A DNA stretch of 64,000 nucleotides. Source: Salinarimonas sp. Lineage in GTDB: Bacteria; Pseudomonadota; Alphaproteobacteria; Rhizobiales; Beijerinckiaceae. Below are positions 24,801 through 32,659 of this stretch, one piece after another (the stretch's first letter is position 1; each line of letters begins with the position of its first letter). A program made the position numbers and the translations under genes. The DNA lies in contig NZ_CP157794.1 of assembly GCF_040111675.1 (NCBI RefSeq), positions 5,185,501 through 5,249,500 of the forward strand, written 5' to 3'. The notes under the pieces are model-generated. The model searched no databases. It was not told the origin of the DNA and worked only from the letters and a program-made list of their open reading frames with translations.

Positions 24801-25288
24801 GCCGCGAGCGCCTGCTCGCCGCCTTCGCGGTGGTCAACGGCCACTTCGAGAAGCTCTTCACCACCTTGTTCGGCGGCGGCACGGCGCAGCTGACGCTGGT
24901 CGATTCGGACGATCCGCTGGAGGCCGGCCTCGAGATCCTGGCGCGCCCCCCGGGCAAGAAGCCGCAGACCATGACGCTGCTCTCCGGCGGCGAGCAGGCG
25001 CTGACCGCCACCGCGCTGATCTTCGCGGTCTTCCTCACCAATCCCTCGCCGATCTGCGTGCTCGACGAGGTCGACGCCCCGCTCGACGACGCGAACGTCG
25101 AGCGCTATTGCGACCTGCTGGACGAGATGCGCGCTACGACTCAGACGCGATTTCTCGTCATTACGCACAACCCTATCACCATGGCGCGCATGGACCGCCT
25201 GTTCGGCGTCACCATGGCCGAGCGCGGGGTCTCGCAGCTCGTCTCGGTCGACCTGGAGCGCGCCGAGCGGCTCGCGGAAGCGTCGTGA
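21839..25288 (+). CDS. smc: Chromosome segregation protein SMC
   Basis: 1149 residues. SMC condenses and segregates the chromosome with ScpA and ScpB. The N-terminal head has IGPNGCGKSNLVEALRWVMG (Walker A); long Ala/Glu/Arg-rich coiled coils cover about 170-500 and 640-960; the hinge lies between, around 500-620. The C-terminal head holds the signature LLSGGEQALTATALIFA and Walker B ICVLDEVDAPLDD. The start at 21839 (MQLTRLRIVGFKTF) fits the family, though no strong ribosome site is seen, and it follows the DsbA-like gene by 42 bp, so it may be translated from the same mRNA. Confidence 0.97.
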   Translation: MQLTRLRIVGFKTFVEPTEVVIEPGLTGVIGPNGCGKSNLVEALRWVMGENSYKAMRASGMDDVIFAGSGGRPARNAAEVTVSVDNSGRTAPAAFNDSDLLEISRKIAREAGSTYRINGREVRARDVQLLFADAATGARSAALVRQGQISEIIAAKPQARRRILEDAAGVAGLHARRHEAELRLKAAEDNLVRVEDVLSGLDGQIEGLRRQSRQAARYRAVAAEIRRLEALIQLIGHAAARDEAAAAASEARVRASEVAERAEVQARTAREQAIAAHALPGLREAEAAAAAALQRLVLARAELDGEETRTKDKLAALERRAGELARDRSRQEAVRADAAQSIARLEAEHAALADTGRSEAEQEAARVAQAEAERALAAAEAAMAELQARVSDLNARRAALERTAREEEARVARFAGEAERLARERAALEAAAPADLDIVLEARDAAAEALEEAETRAAEARALLARAREAESRARGPLAESERTAQKLDTEAATLRKLFAPAANARFRAMLDQVRVEKGYETALAAALGEDLDASSDPQAPAHWVETDAGAGDPALPGGATPLASVVEAPPALGRRLAQIGVVARADGARLAEALAPGQRLVSREGDLWRWDGYRALAEAPSAAARRLAERNRLADLETEAARAHDVADELRRDLDRVQTAARNAAGLEARTLEEARAARRALDEARDRAAAAERRAADLAAKRESLADAASRVAESLEEARERAEEARAALDDLAPAPELEAELAEARARVAEARAEAAERRSALQSLVREADLAGQRRRALEGEIASWRDRDARARESVEEIAERIEATHEELETLREAPDDFALRRRRLLSEIETAEAARRAAADRLVEGERLAGDADRAARAALDALSAAREAAAGSEARREALEARLLAFVQAIRDGFETDVAGLHALAGLEPGDPLPDATGTEAKLLSLKGDRERLGAVNLRAEDELADLEDKKGSLAAERDDLVEAIRRLRGAVASLNKEGRERLLAAFAVVNGHFEKLFTTLFGGGTAQLTLVDSDDPLEAGLEILARPPGKKPQTMTLLSGGEQALTATALIFAVFLTNPSPICVLDEVDAPLDDANVERYCDLLDEMRATTQTRFLVITHNPITMARMDRLFGVTMAERGVSQLVSVDLERAERLAEAS

Positions 25289-25371
25289 GGCGTGCGGACG
25301 CGGGTAAGAATATCGTCGCCGAAGCGCGAATATTACGGAATTTCAAACACTTAACGCAAGTGCGAGCGTCC

Positions 25372-25400
25372 TTGACAGGGGAGGGACCCGCACATATGGT
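25372..25400 (+). promoter_or_regulatory. ATP synthase F0 operon promoter
   Basis: Consensus TTGACA (25372-25377), exactly 17 bp, TATGGT (25395-25400). Start of transcription near 25407, about 50 nt before atpI. The region before it (25289-25370) is locally AT-rich and has no gene. Confidence 0.7.
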
Positions 25401-25457
25401 GCGCCCGGCTTCAGGGGCTTGGCTTTTCACGTTTTCTCGGTCCGCATCGGCACGATC

Positions 25458-25916
25458 ATGGGCGATCCCACGGGGCGGAACGACGAGAACGGCGAGGGGT
25501 CCGGTTCCGGCGACGAGGCCGACCTGTCCGCGAGGCTCCGACGTCTCGAATCGCGCCTGGGCGAGGCATCGTCACGGCGGGATCACGAGACCCGAGCCGG
25601 CTCCCGTGCGGCGTCCGACATGTCCGGCCTCGGAAAGGCTTTGCGCTTTTCCGCGGAGTTCATCGCGGGCGTGATCGCGGGCGTCGGCGTCGGCTGGGCG
25701 CTGGACCAGGTCGCCGGAACGTCGCCGTGGGGGATGATCGTCGGTCTTCTGCTCGGCTTCGGCGCAGGCATGCTGAACATCATGCGCGCCGCAGGGGAGT
25801 TGAATCGCAAGCCGCGCTCGGGTAGGTCCCCGGGCGACAACGGCGAACGAAAAGGCGCGGACGATCGCGGGCCCGACGAAGGCCGAGACGAGCGCGCGGC
25901 GCGCAGCGAGGACTGA
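25458..25916 (+). CDS. atpI: ATP synthase-associated protein AtpI
   Basis: 152 residues. AtpI is a small membrane protein at the head of F0 operons that helps assemble the c-ring. The first 50 residues are hydrophilic, then come two membrane helices: AEFIAGVIAGVGVGWALDQV and WGMIVGLLLGFGAGMLNIM, with the typical RFSAEFIAG entry. The C-terminus is charged and disordered. The ATG at 25458 is preferred over TTG at 25419, which falls too near the predicted transcript start; no strong ribosome site is visible. First gene of atpI-B-E-b'-b. Confidence 0.9.
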   Translation: MGDPTGRNDENGEGSGSGDEADLSARLRRLESRLGEASSRRDHETRAGSRAASDMSGLGKALRFSAEFIAGVIAGVGVGWALDQVAGTSPWGMIVGLLLGFGAGMLNIMRAAGELNRKPRSGRSPGDNGERKGADDRGPDEGRDERAARSED

Positions 25917-25922
25917 GAGAAC

Positions 25923-26672
25923 ATGGCGAGCCCGGTCGAGCAGTTCGAGATCAAGGAGATCGTCAGCTTCGGGGCGATCGGCGACGCGCCGCTGGCCCTG
26001 ACCAATTCCGGGCTCTACATGCTGATCGTCGTCGGCGTGATCCTCGGCGTCATGAGCGTGGCGACCCGCAACGTCGCGCTGATCCCCAATCGCTGGCAGA
26101 GCTTCGGCGAGACGCTCTACGAGTTCGTCGCCAACATGCTGCGGGACGCCGCCGGCAAGGAGGGCATGACCTTCTTCCCGCTCGTGTTCTCGCTGTTCCT
26201 CTTCGTCCTCGTGGGCAACCTCGTCGGCATGGTGCCGGGCGCCTTCACCATCACGAGCCACATCATCGTCACCTTCGCCCTGGCGATGCTGGTGATCGGC
26301 ACGGTGGTGATCTTCGGCCTCGTCAAGCACGGCCTGCACTTCTTCGGGCTGTTCGTGCCGTCGGGCGTGCCCGCCTGGCTCCTGCCCTTCATCTCGCTGA
26401 TCGAGGTGATCTCCTTCCTCTCCCGCCCGATCTCCTTGAGCCTGCGCCTGTTCGCCAACATGCTGGCGGGCCACATCGCGCTCAAGGTCTTCGCGACTTT
26501 CATCGTCTCGCTGCTCGGCGCCGGCGGGCTGGTCGCGGTGCTGTCGCCCCTGCCCCTGCTGATGACGTTCGCCATGGTCGGCTTCGAGATCTTCGTCGCC
26601 GCGCTGCAGGCCTACGTCTTCGCGGTGCTCACCTGCATCTACCTGAACGACGCGCTGCATCCCGGGCACTGA
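25923..26672 (+). CDS. atpB: F0F1 ATP synthase subunit a
   Basis: 249 residues, five or six membrane helices. Subunit a forms the proton half-channels next to the c-ring. The essential arginine is in SLSLRLFANMLAGHI, the hallmark of the family. It begins 6 bp after atpI. As in other alphaproteobacteria the F0 genes form an operon apart from the F1 genes. Confidence 0.97.
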   Translation: MASPVEQFEIKEIVSFGAIGDAPLALTNSGLYMLIVVGVILGVMSVATRNVALIPNRWQSFGETLYEFVANMLRDAAGKEGMTFFPLVFSLFLFVLVGNLVGMVPGAFTITSHIIVTFALAMLVIGTVVIFGLVKHGLHFFGLFVPSGVPAWLLPFISLIEVISFLSRPISLSLRLFANMLAGHIALKVFATFIVSLLGAGGLVAVLSPLPLLMTFAMVGFEIFVAALQAYVFAVLTCIYLNDALHPGH

Positions 26673-26737
26673 TCGACCCGGCCGGCGCACTCGTCCGAAC
26701 CCCTCCCACCTTCCGCCTTCCCCTCAAGGAGTACGTC

Positions 26738-26986
26738 ATGGAGACCGAAGTCATCACCGCCGCCGGCGACGCCTACAAGTATCTGGGCGCCGGCCTCGCC
26801 GCCATCGGCATGGGCCTCGCCGCCATGGGCGTGGGCAACATCTTCGGCAACTTCCTCTCCGGCGCCCTGCGCAACCCGTCGGCCTCCGACGGCCAGTTCG
26901 CCCGCGCGTTCATCGGCGCGGCCCTCGCCGAAGGCCTGGGCATCTTCTGCCTCGTCGTCGCGCTGGTCCTCCTCTTCGTCTCCTGA
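26738..26986 (+). CDS. atpE: F0F1 ATP synthase subunit c
   Basis: 82 residues, two membrane helices joined by the polar loop RNPSA. The proton-carrying carboxylate is Glu65 in AALAEGLGIF. The glycine-rich first helix (GAGLAAIGMGLAAMGVG) packs the c-ring. A strong site AAGGAG precedes the ATG, fitting the high stoichiometry of this subunit. Confidence 0.97.
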   Translation: METEVITAAGDAYKYLGAGLAAIGMGLAAMGVGNIFGNFLSGALRNPSASDGQFARAFIGAALAEGLGIFCLVVALVLLFVS

Positions 26987-27094
26987 CGAAGGGCGTGGTT
27001 CGGGGCCTCCCGTCCGCGGGAGGCCGCCTCGACGGCATACGAGACGCGCCGGGCCGCACACGCCCGGCTCGCGCTTTGAAAGGGCGTTGACGCC

Positions 27095-27649
27095 ATGGCA
27101 TCTCCGACGCAAGAGGCGGGCGAGGTCGTCGCAAACGGCGGCAGCGCGTTCCCGCCCTTCGAGCCGAGCACGTTCCCCTCGCAGCTTCTGTGGCTCGCGA
27201 TCGCGTTCGGCCTGCTCTACTACGTGATGAACCGCGTGATCGTGCCGCGCTTCCACGGCATCGTGGAGACGCGCGAGGTCACGGTGGCCCGCGATCTCGA
27301 TGCGGCGGCCACCGCCAAGCGCGACGCGGAGGCGGCCGGCGCCGCCTACGACGAGGCGCTGGCCCAGGCCAAGGCGAACGCGCAAGCGATCGCCGCCAAG
27401 ACCCGCGACGCGATGCAGGCGGAGGCCGACGCCAAGCGCAAGGCGCTCGAGGACGATCTCGCCGAGCGGCTCGCCGCCGCCGAGGCGCAGATCGCCGGCC
27501 GCAAGGCGGAGGCCATGTCCAACGTCCGCGGCATCGCGGAGGAGACCGCCACGGCCATCATCGAGCGCGTGACCGGCACGGCGCCCGCGCCGGGCAGCGT
27601 CGCCCAGGCGCTCGACGGCGCGACGCCCACCGCCCGCGCGGCGAGCTGA
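27095..27649 (+). CDS. atpG: F0F1 ATP synthase subunit b'
   Basis: 184 residues. One membrane helix (LLWLAIAFGLLYYVM, about 29-45) followed by a long Ala/Glu/Lys coiled coil that forms the peripheral stalk with subunit b. The b' type has a longer N-terminus before the helix than b and is typical of alphaproteobacteria and phototrophs. The gap of 108 bp after atpE is the largest in the operon. Confidence 0.93.
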   Translation: MASPTQEAGEVVANGGSAFPPFEPSTFPSQLLWLAIAFGLLYYVMNRVIVPRFHGIVETREVTVARDLDAAATAKRDAEAAGAAYDEALAQAKANAQAIAAKTRDAMQAEADAKRKALEDDLAERLAAAEAQIAGRKAEAMSNVRGIAEETATAIIERVTGTAPAPGSVAQALDGATPTARAAS

Positions 27650-27661
27650 GGAGGGACGACC

Positions 27662-28156
27662 ATGGACTTTCTCGGCTCCACCTACTTCTGGCAGGCGCTC
27701 TCCACGATCGCGCTGATCTGGGTGCTCTGGCACTACAAGGTCTTCCACCGCATGGGCGCGGCGCTCGACAAGCGCGGCGAGCGCATCGCGGCGGAGCTCG
27801 ACGAGGCCAAGCGCCTGCGCGGCGACGCCGAGGCTCTGCTGCGCGAGTACGAGGTCAAGCGCGCCAACGCGGAGAAGGAGGCCGAGGCGATCGTCACGGC
27901 CGCCCGCGAGGAGGCCGAGCGCATGACCCGCGAGGCCGAGGAGCGGCTGAACGCCTTCGTGGCGCGCCGCACCAAGGCCGCCGAGGACAAGATCGCCGCC
28001 GCCGAGCAGCAGGCGATGATCGAGGTCCGGGACGCGGCGATCGCCTCCGCCGTCGGCGCCTCCGAGCGGGTGCTGCGCGAGCAGGCGAGCGGCCCCGAGG
28101 GCGAGCGCTTCCTGCGCGACGGCCTCACCCAGATCCGCGGCCGCCTCGCCAGCTGA
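27662..28156 (+). CDS. atpF: F0F1 ATP synthase subunit b
   Basis: 164 residues. The N-terminal membrane helix (STYFWQALSTIALIWVLWHYKVF) is followed by a charged coiled coil that completes the peripheral stalk. GAGG sits just upstream of the ATG, and a hairpin terminator follows, closing the F0 operon. Confidence 0.94.
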   Translation: MDFLGSTYFWQALSTIALIWVLWHYKVFHRMGAALDKRGERIAAELDEAKRLRGDAEALLREYEVKRANAEKEAEAIVTAAREEAERMTREAEERLNAFVARRTKAAEDKIAAAEQQAMIEVRDAAIASAVGASERVLREQASGPEGERFLRDGLTQIRGRLAS

Positions 28157-28181
28157 GCGTCGCCTCAGACACGAGACGTGA

Positions 28182-28211
28182 AAACGCCCGGCTCGCGAGA
28201 GCCGGGCGTTT
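28182..28211 (+). terminator. Terminator of the ATP synthase F0 operon
   Basis: 13-bp stem (28182-28194 with 28199-28211), 4-nt loop, A-rich before and T-rich after, so it may work in both directions between atpF and the convergent gene ending at 28243. Confidence 0.8.
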
Positions 28212-28242
28212 CGCTTTCGGGATGGCGGCGCGGCGGTGCGCT

Positions 28243-29217
28243 TCAGAGCCCGCGCATCACCGCCATCGCGGCGGCGAGATCCTCCAGCGCGGCCCCGACC
28301 GACTTGAACAGCGTGATCTCCGCATCGCCGCCGCGCCCGGCCGTCTCCCCGCGGCACAGGCCGAAGAGGTCGCCCCGCACGTGCTCGCGCGCGATCCCGC
28401 CGTCCCGGATCGCGACCGCGACGTCGCCGCCCTCCGCGAGCGCGGCCGGCGTGTCGACGAAGACCGCGGCGCGCCGCAGCGCCTCGTCGTCGGCCTCGCG
28501 CATGGCGAGATTGAAGGCGCCGACGAGATCGAGATGAGCGCCCTCCCGCAGCCAGGCGCCGCGCACGAGCGGCGCGCGGGAGAGGGTCGCGCAGGAGACC
28601 AGATCGGCCCGCCGCACCGCGGCCTCGAGATCCTCGCTCGCGGCGACCGGCAGGCCCTCCCCGGCGAGCCGGGCGGCGAGATCGCGAGCGCGGGCGGGAT
28701 CGCGGTTCCAGATCGTCACCCGCGCGATCGGGCGCTGGCTCATATGGGCGCGAATCAGGAAGGGCGCCAGCGCGCCGGCGCCCACCATCACCATCTCGGT
28801 CGCATCGGCCCGCGCCAGATAGCGCGCGGCGAGCGCCGAGGCGCAGGCCGTTCGCCACAGGGTGAGCCGCGCGCCGTCGAGCACCGCGCGTGGAACGCCC
28901 GTCTCGCCGTCGGCCAGGTAGTAGACGCCCTGGACCGCGGGAAGGCCCTTCGCGCCGTTGCCGGGAAAGACGGAGACGATCTTGACGCCGACGGCCGAGC
29001 CGTCGGCGACGGCCGCCGCCTCCCCGTGGCCGGTCCAAGCCGGCATCAGCAGCAGCGTGGCGTCGCCGTCGGCCCGCGCGATCTCGTGGTGGTGGCGCAC
29101 CGGCGCGACGATGGCGCCGCGGAAGCCGGCTTCGAGCGCATCGACGAGGGCGGGAAAGGTCAGCGCCCCGTCGATCTCCGCGGCCGGGACGACACGCAGA
29201 GCGGTCTCGCCGCTCAC
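28243..29217 (-). CDS. Ornithine cyclodeaminase/mu-crystallin family protein
   Basis: 324 residues. The family covers NAD(P)-dependent enzymes: ornithine cyclodeaminase, alanine dehydrogenase of the archaeal type, and imine reductases. Visible are the LMPAW substrate region, VGVKIVSVFPGN with the substrate lysine, the LDGARLTLWRTACASALAARYLA helix, and the Rossmann loop MVGAGALAPFLI, in which the usual GxGxQ glutamine is replaced. The start overlaps the stop of the LapA-like gene by 4 bp, so the two are coupled. The substrate cannot be told from the sequence. Confidence 0.87.
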   Translation of the reverse strand: MSGETALRVVPAAEIDGALTFPALVDALEAGFRGAIVAPVRHHHEIARADGDATLLLMPAWTGHGEAAAVADGSAVGVKIVSVFPGNGAKGLPAVQGVYYLADGETGVPRAVLDGARLTLWRTACASALAARYLARADATEMVMVGAGALAPFLIRAHMSQRPIARVTIWNRDPARARDLAARLAGEGLPVAASEDLEAAVRRADLVSCATLSRAPLVRGAWLREGAHLDLVGAFNLAMREADDEALRRAAVFVDTPAALAEGGDVAVAIRDGGIAREHVRGDLFGLCRGETAGRGGDAEITLFKSVGAALEDLAAAMAVMRGL

Positions 29218-29552
29218 GAGCGCGGGCCGGCGAGCGCGGGCAGGCCGGTCGCGGCCTCGCGCTCCTTGGCGCGATCGACCTCGCGGCGCAGGTCGCGCGC
29301 CTCGCGCTTGTAGCTGCGCTCCGCCTTGCGGTGCTTGCCCTGCACCAGCCAGGCGGCGATGCCGCCGACGATCACGCCGGCCGCGAACGTGGCGAAGAGC
29401 ACGATCCAGACAGGACCGGACACGGACCAGACCGGGTTTTCCGGGGTGAACGGGTCGAAGCTGATCAGGACCGGCGCGCGGTTCGCCATCGCCATCAGCG
29501 CCACGAAGAGCGCGATCGGGATCAGGATCAGGAGCGTGATGATGCGCCGCAT
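29214..29552 (-). CDS. LapA (DUF1049) family membrane protein
   Basis: 112 residues with two membrane helices (about 4-25 and 47-70) and a charged helical tail (KHRKAERSYKREARDLRREV). In E. coli LapA works with LapB in control of lipopolysaccharide synthesis; in alphaproteobacteria a DUF1049 gene regularly follows ihfB, as here. Only the domain assignment is supported, not the function. Confidence 0.82.
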   Translation of the reverse strand: MRRIITLLILIPIALFVALMAMANRAPVLISFDPFTPENPVWSVSGPVWIVLFATFAAGVIVGGIAAWLVQGKHRKAERSYKREARDLRREVDRAKEREAATGLPALAGPRS

Positions 29553-29619
29553 CGGCGAGACCTCCGGACGTGAGCGGGGCGCGCCGGCGAAGGATCGGCG
29601 CGTCGTTCGGCCGAGCTTA

Positions 29620-29668
29620 AAGCATCATCCCGCCGAGTGGTATCCGGTCGGCAAACCAGATGATGCTT
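29620..29668. repeat. Palindromic intergenic repeat (Rhizobiales REP-like)
   Basis: Perfect 10-bp arms AAGCATCATC (29620-29629) and GATGATGCTT (29659-29668) enclose a 29-nt centre containing CGAGTGGTATCCGGTCGGCAA in outline. It resembles the short repeats found in many copies between genes in Hyphomicrobiales, whose cores read AAGTGG...CCGGTTTTCGG between CATGAT-type arms. The following bases to 29721 (GAGCTGGAGCGCCAGA...GAAGCGCTCTAG in outline) also look like a common companion of that repeat. It lies between ihfB and the LapA-like gene and may act as mRNA 3' end or terminator for ihfB. Confidence 0.65.
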
Positions 29669-29719
29669 CAGCAAGGGAGCTGGAGCGCCAGACCCGACGG
29701 CGTCAGGTCGCGAAGCGCT

Positions 29720-30046
29720 CTAGCGCGCGGCGGCGATGGGCGCCACGCCGTCGTCGGGTTCCGCGCCGTCGCGATTGAGCCGGACCCGCATCTCCTTGCC
29801 CGTCTTGAACACGGGCACGGCCTTCTCGCCGACGGCAACGGTCTCGCCGGTGCGCGGGTTGCGCCCGATGCGCGCGTCGCGCTTCTTCACGGAGAAGGCG
29901 CCGAAGCCGCGCAGCTCCACCCGGTCCCCGCGCGCGAGCGCATCGGCGATGGTGTCGAGGATCGCGTTGACGATGTTCTCCACGTCGCGCTGATAGAGAT
30001 GCGGATTCTGCTCCGCAATGCGCATGACCAGCTCGGACTTGATCAT
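29720..30046 (-). CDS. ihfB: Integration host factor subunit beta
   Basis: 108 residues. IHF beta pairs with IHF alpha to bend DNA in the nucleoid. The helical N-terminus (MIKSELVMRIAEQ) and the DNA-arm region GFGAFSVKKRDARIGRNPRTGE, with the intercalating proline in RNPRTG, are diagnostic; IHF beta rather than HU is supported by the longer C-terminus and the GRNPRTGETV context. The gene lies 26 bp after sppA and has GGCGGAAA before its ATG. sppA-ihfB is a conserved alphaproteobacterial pair. Confidence 0.95.
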   Translation of the reverse strand: MIKSELVMRIAEQNPHLYQRDVENIVNAILDTIADALARGDRVELRGFGAFSVKKRDARIGRNPRTGETVAVGEKAVPVFKTGKEMRVRLNRDGAEPDDGVAPIAAAR

Positions 30047-30072
30047 TTTCCGCCTAGCAGCTTGAAAAACAT

Positions 30073-31050
30073 TTAGTTTTCGATTTGAGGCTGCCAGAGC
30101 GCGAGCAGGCCGTCAAGCTGCAAACCGCGCCTGGCGGACGATGCGCGCGCGAGCGTTGCAGCCAGGTCGTCGAATCCGACGATGCGCGCGGCGAGGGCGC
30201 CGGCGGTGAAGACGTCGAAGGCGCCGTCGTCGCGATCGGGCTCCCAATTGCGGATCGGCAGATCGACGGGCACGCCGCGCTCGGCCTCGAGCCAGGCGAT
30301 CGCCGTCTCCTCGTCGCCGAGCGCGTCGACGAGACCGAGCGAGAGCGCCTGACGCCCGTTGTAGACCCGCCCGTCCGAGACGCGCGCCACCTGGACCTCG
30401 CTGAGCGGCCGGCGCTCGCCGACGAGATCGACGAACCAGCGATAGGTGTCGTCGATCACGACCTGGATCGCCTCCACCGCGTCCGGATCGATGGGGGAGA
30501 CGGCGGACGGCGCGGCCTTCAGCGGCGTCGACTTGATCTCCGCCACCTCGATGCCGAGCTCCTCCAGCAGATCGGCCACGTTGGGCACCTGGATCAAGAC
30601 GCCGATGGAGCCGACGATCGCGGTCTGGCGCGAGACAATGTGATCCGCGCCGAGCGCCGCGATGTAGCCGCCCGAGGCGGCGAGGCCGTCGATGAAGGCC
30701 ACCGTCGGCTTCGCCTCCGCCACATCGCGCAGGGCCGCGAACAGTTCCTCGGCGCCCGTGGTGGTGCCGCCGGGACTGTCGATGGAGACGATCACGCCGC
30801 GGGCGCTGTCGGTCTCGGCGAGCTCGCGCAGCATCTCCGCGGCCTCGCGGTCCGTGGTGATCAGCCCGCCGACGCTCACCCGCGCGACATGGTCGCGCCC
30901 GGCGGGGAGGCGCGAGGGATCGAGGTCCGCCACGCGCCAGCCGATGGCCACGACCGCCACGATGGCGAGCAGCACGCCGGCGACACGCCAGAAGCTCAGC
31001 TTGCGCCGCAGCCGGCGTCGGTCGGCGATGTATTCGGCGTCGCTCGGCAT
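30073..31050 (-). CDS. sppA: Signal peptide peptidase SppA
   Basis: 325 residues, one N-terminal membrane anchor (VAGVLLAIVAVVAIGW, 23-38), so the protease domain faces the periplasm. SppA degrades leftover signal peptides. The Ser-Lys dyad is assigned to Ser126 (GLAASGGYIAA) and Lys178 (STPLKAAPS); the spacing of 52 equals that of Bacillus SppA. The oxyanion region is SIDSPGGT (89-96). This is the short, single-domain SppA type. A good promoter precedes it and ihfB follows at 26 bp. Confidence 0.94.
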   Translation of the reverse strand: MPSDAEYIADRRRLRRKLSFWRVAGVLLAIVAVVAIGWRVADLDPSRLPAGRDHVARVSVGGLITTDREAAEMLRELAETDSARGVIVSIDSPGGTTTGAEELFAALRDVAEAKPTVAFIDGLAASGGYIAALGADHIVSRQTAIVGSIGVLIQVPNVADLLEELGIEVAEIKSTPLKAAPSAVSPIDPDAVEAIQVVIDDTYRWFVDLVGERRPLSEVQVARVSDGRVYNGRQALSLGLVDALGDEETAIAWLEAERGVPVDLPIRNWEPDRDDGAFDVFTAGALAARIVGFDDLAATLARASSARRGLQLDGLLALWQPQIEN

Positions 31051-31091
31051 CGTGGTCCGGCCTCTCGCGCTCGCGTCTTCGGGCTGCGGGC

Positions 31092-31120
31092 AACCTAGTG
31101 AGCGCCGTGCCGGGCGGCAA
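31092..31120 (-). promoter_or_regulatory. sppA-ihfB promoter
   Basis: On the minus strand TTGCCG (31120-31115), 17-bp spacer, TAGGTT (31097-31092), about 40 bp before the sppA ATG. Confidence 0.55.
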
Positions 31121-31249
31121 GGGCGAGCCCCCGTCCCGCGGTCCTCGCCGGCGGGCCGTGGACCGCCGGGGCGCTGTCACGGGCGTCGAAATCCGCTACA
31201 CGAGGCGGAACGGCCGCCCGCGCGGGAGAGGCCGGCTCGGAGACCCGCC

Positions 31250-32578
31250 ATGGCGCCCCCCTCGGCCCCGACCGACACGATCTATGCGCCCGCCTCCGGC
31301 TTCGGCCGGGCCGCGATCTGCGTGATCCGGCTCAGCGGCCCGGCCGTGCGCCGCGCGCTCGCGGCGCTCGCGGGGGACGTTCCCGAGGCCCGGCGGCTCG
31401 TCCTGCGCACCCTGCGCGATCCGGCGCGCGGCGAGGCGCTCGACCAGGCGCTCGTCGCCTTCTTCCCCGCGCCGCACTCCTTCACCGGCGAGGACCAGGC
31501 CGAGCTGCACGTCCATGGCGGCCTCGCGACGCGCGCGGGCGTGCTCGCGGCGCTCGGCCGGGTCGAGGGCCTGCGCGCCGCCGAGCCCGGCGAGTTCACC
31601 CGGCGGGCCTTCCTCGAAGGCCGCATGGATCTCGATGCGGTCGAGGGGCTCGCCGACCTGATCGAGGCGGAGACGCAGGCCCAGAGACGTCAGGCCCTGC
31701 GCCAGCTGGAGGGCGGGCTCGGCCGGCTCGCGGAGGATTGGCGCCGCCGCCTGATCGAGGCGCAGGCGCTCGTCGAGGCCGCCCTCGACTTCTCCGACGA
31801 GGGCGACGTCGCCGCGCAGGTCGAGGAGCAGGCGGCCGCGCGCATGGCCGGGCTCGAGGGCGAGATCGCCGCGGCGCTCGCGAGCGCCGGGCGCGGCGAG
31901 AGCCTGCGCGAGGGCTACGTCGTCGTCCTCGCCGGGCCTCCGAACGCGGGCAAGTCCACCCTGATGAACGCCCTCGCCCGCCGCGACGTCGCCATCGTCT
32001 CGGCCGTGCCGGGCACGACCCGCGACGCCATCGAGGTGCGCTGCGACCTCGGCGGGCTTCCGGTGACGCTGATCGACACCGCCGGCCTGCGCGAGACCGA
32101 GGACCTGATCGAGGCCGAGGGCGTCGCGCGCACGCGGGCGAAGATCGCGGGCGCCGACCTCGTCGTCTGGCTCGATCCGGCCGACGCGCCGGCGGCGCCG
32201 CAGGCCGACCCGACGGCGCCGGTGCTGCACGTGCGCACGAAGGCCGATCTCGCCGGCGGCGCATCGAGGGGCGCGCTCGCGCTCTCCGCCGCGACCGGCG
32301 CCGGCGTCGACGCGCTCCTCGCCGCGATCGAGGAGCGGGCGCGCGGCGCCATGGGGGAGGGCGGCGACGCCGTCGTCACCCGCGAACGGCATCGGCTGGC
32401 GCTCGAGCGGGCGCGGGACGCCCTCCGCCGGGGACGCGCGGCGCTCGAGGCCGGCGACACGGAGCTCGCGGCGGAAGACGCCCGGCTCGCCGCCCGGGCG
32501 GTGGGGTCGATTTCCGGGCGCGTCGACGTCGAGGACGTGCTCGACGCGCTGTTCGGGGCCTTCTGCATCGGCAAGTGA
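31250..32578 (+). CDS. mnmE: tRNA uridine-5-carboxymethylaminomethyl(34) synthesis GTPase MnmE
   Basis: 442 residues. MnmE with MnmG modifies U34 of several tRNAs. The N-terminal tetrahydrofolate-binding domain (DTIYAPASGFGRAAICVIRLSGP), helical domain, and inserted G domain with GPPNAGKSTLMNALA (G1), PGTTRDAIEV (G2) and DTAGLRET (G3) are all present; the C-terminal CIGK cysteine motif ends the protein. The start at 31250 is chosen by the family N-terminus; the frame is open far upstream. mnmG, often nearby in this order, is not in the window. Confidence 0.97.
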   Translation: MAPPSAPTDTIYAPASGFGRAAICVIRLSGPAVRRALAALAGDVPEARRLVLRTLRDPARGEALDQALVAFFPAPHSFTGEDQAELHVHGGLATRAGVLAALGRVEGLRAAEPGEFTRRAFLEGRMDLDAVEGLADLIEAETQAQRRQALRQLEGGLGRLAEDWRRRLIEAQALVEAALDFSDEGDVAAQVEEQAAARMAGLEGEIAAALASAGRGESLREGYVVVLAGPPNAGKSTLMNALARRDVAIVSAVPGTTRDAIEVRCDLGGLPVTLIDTAGLRETEDLIEAEGVARTRAKIAGADLVVWLDPADAPAAPQADPTAPVLHVRTKADLAGGASRGALALSAATGAGVDALLAAIEERARGAMGEGGDAVVTRERHRLALERARDALRRGRAALEAGDTELAAEDARLAARAVGSISGRVDVEDVLDALFGAFCIGK

Positions 32579-32615
32579 GGCGCGCCGGCGCGAGCGCCCG
32601 GCCGGGCGCCGGCGC

Positions 32616-32643
32616 TTGACAACCGCGTCGGCGGAACTAGGTT
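32616..32643 (+). promoter_or_regulatory. Promoter of the putative SOS gene at 32651
   Basis: TTGACA (32616-32621), 16-bp spacer, TAGGTT (32638-32643). The start of transcription would fall at about 32650, on the ATG itself, so the mRNA would be leaderless or nearly so. Confidence 0.6.
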
Positions 32644-32644
32644 G

Positions 32645-32659
32645 GAACATATGAGGAAC
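32645..32659. promoter_or_regulatory. LexA (SOS) box over the start of the gene at 32651
   Basis: GAAC-N7-GAAC, the reverse complement of the alphaproteobacterial LexA consensus, placed from just after the -10 to inside the first codons. Read on the minus strand it begins GTTCCT, as does the box in front of addB. Confidence 0.65.

Noticed and set aside
21608..25168. 1186-codon open frame on the minus strand opposite smc
   Set aside because: Antisense of SMC coiled coils, which give long open frames; no start signal and no domain.
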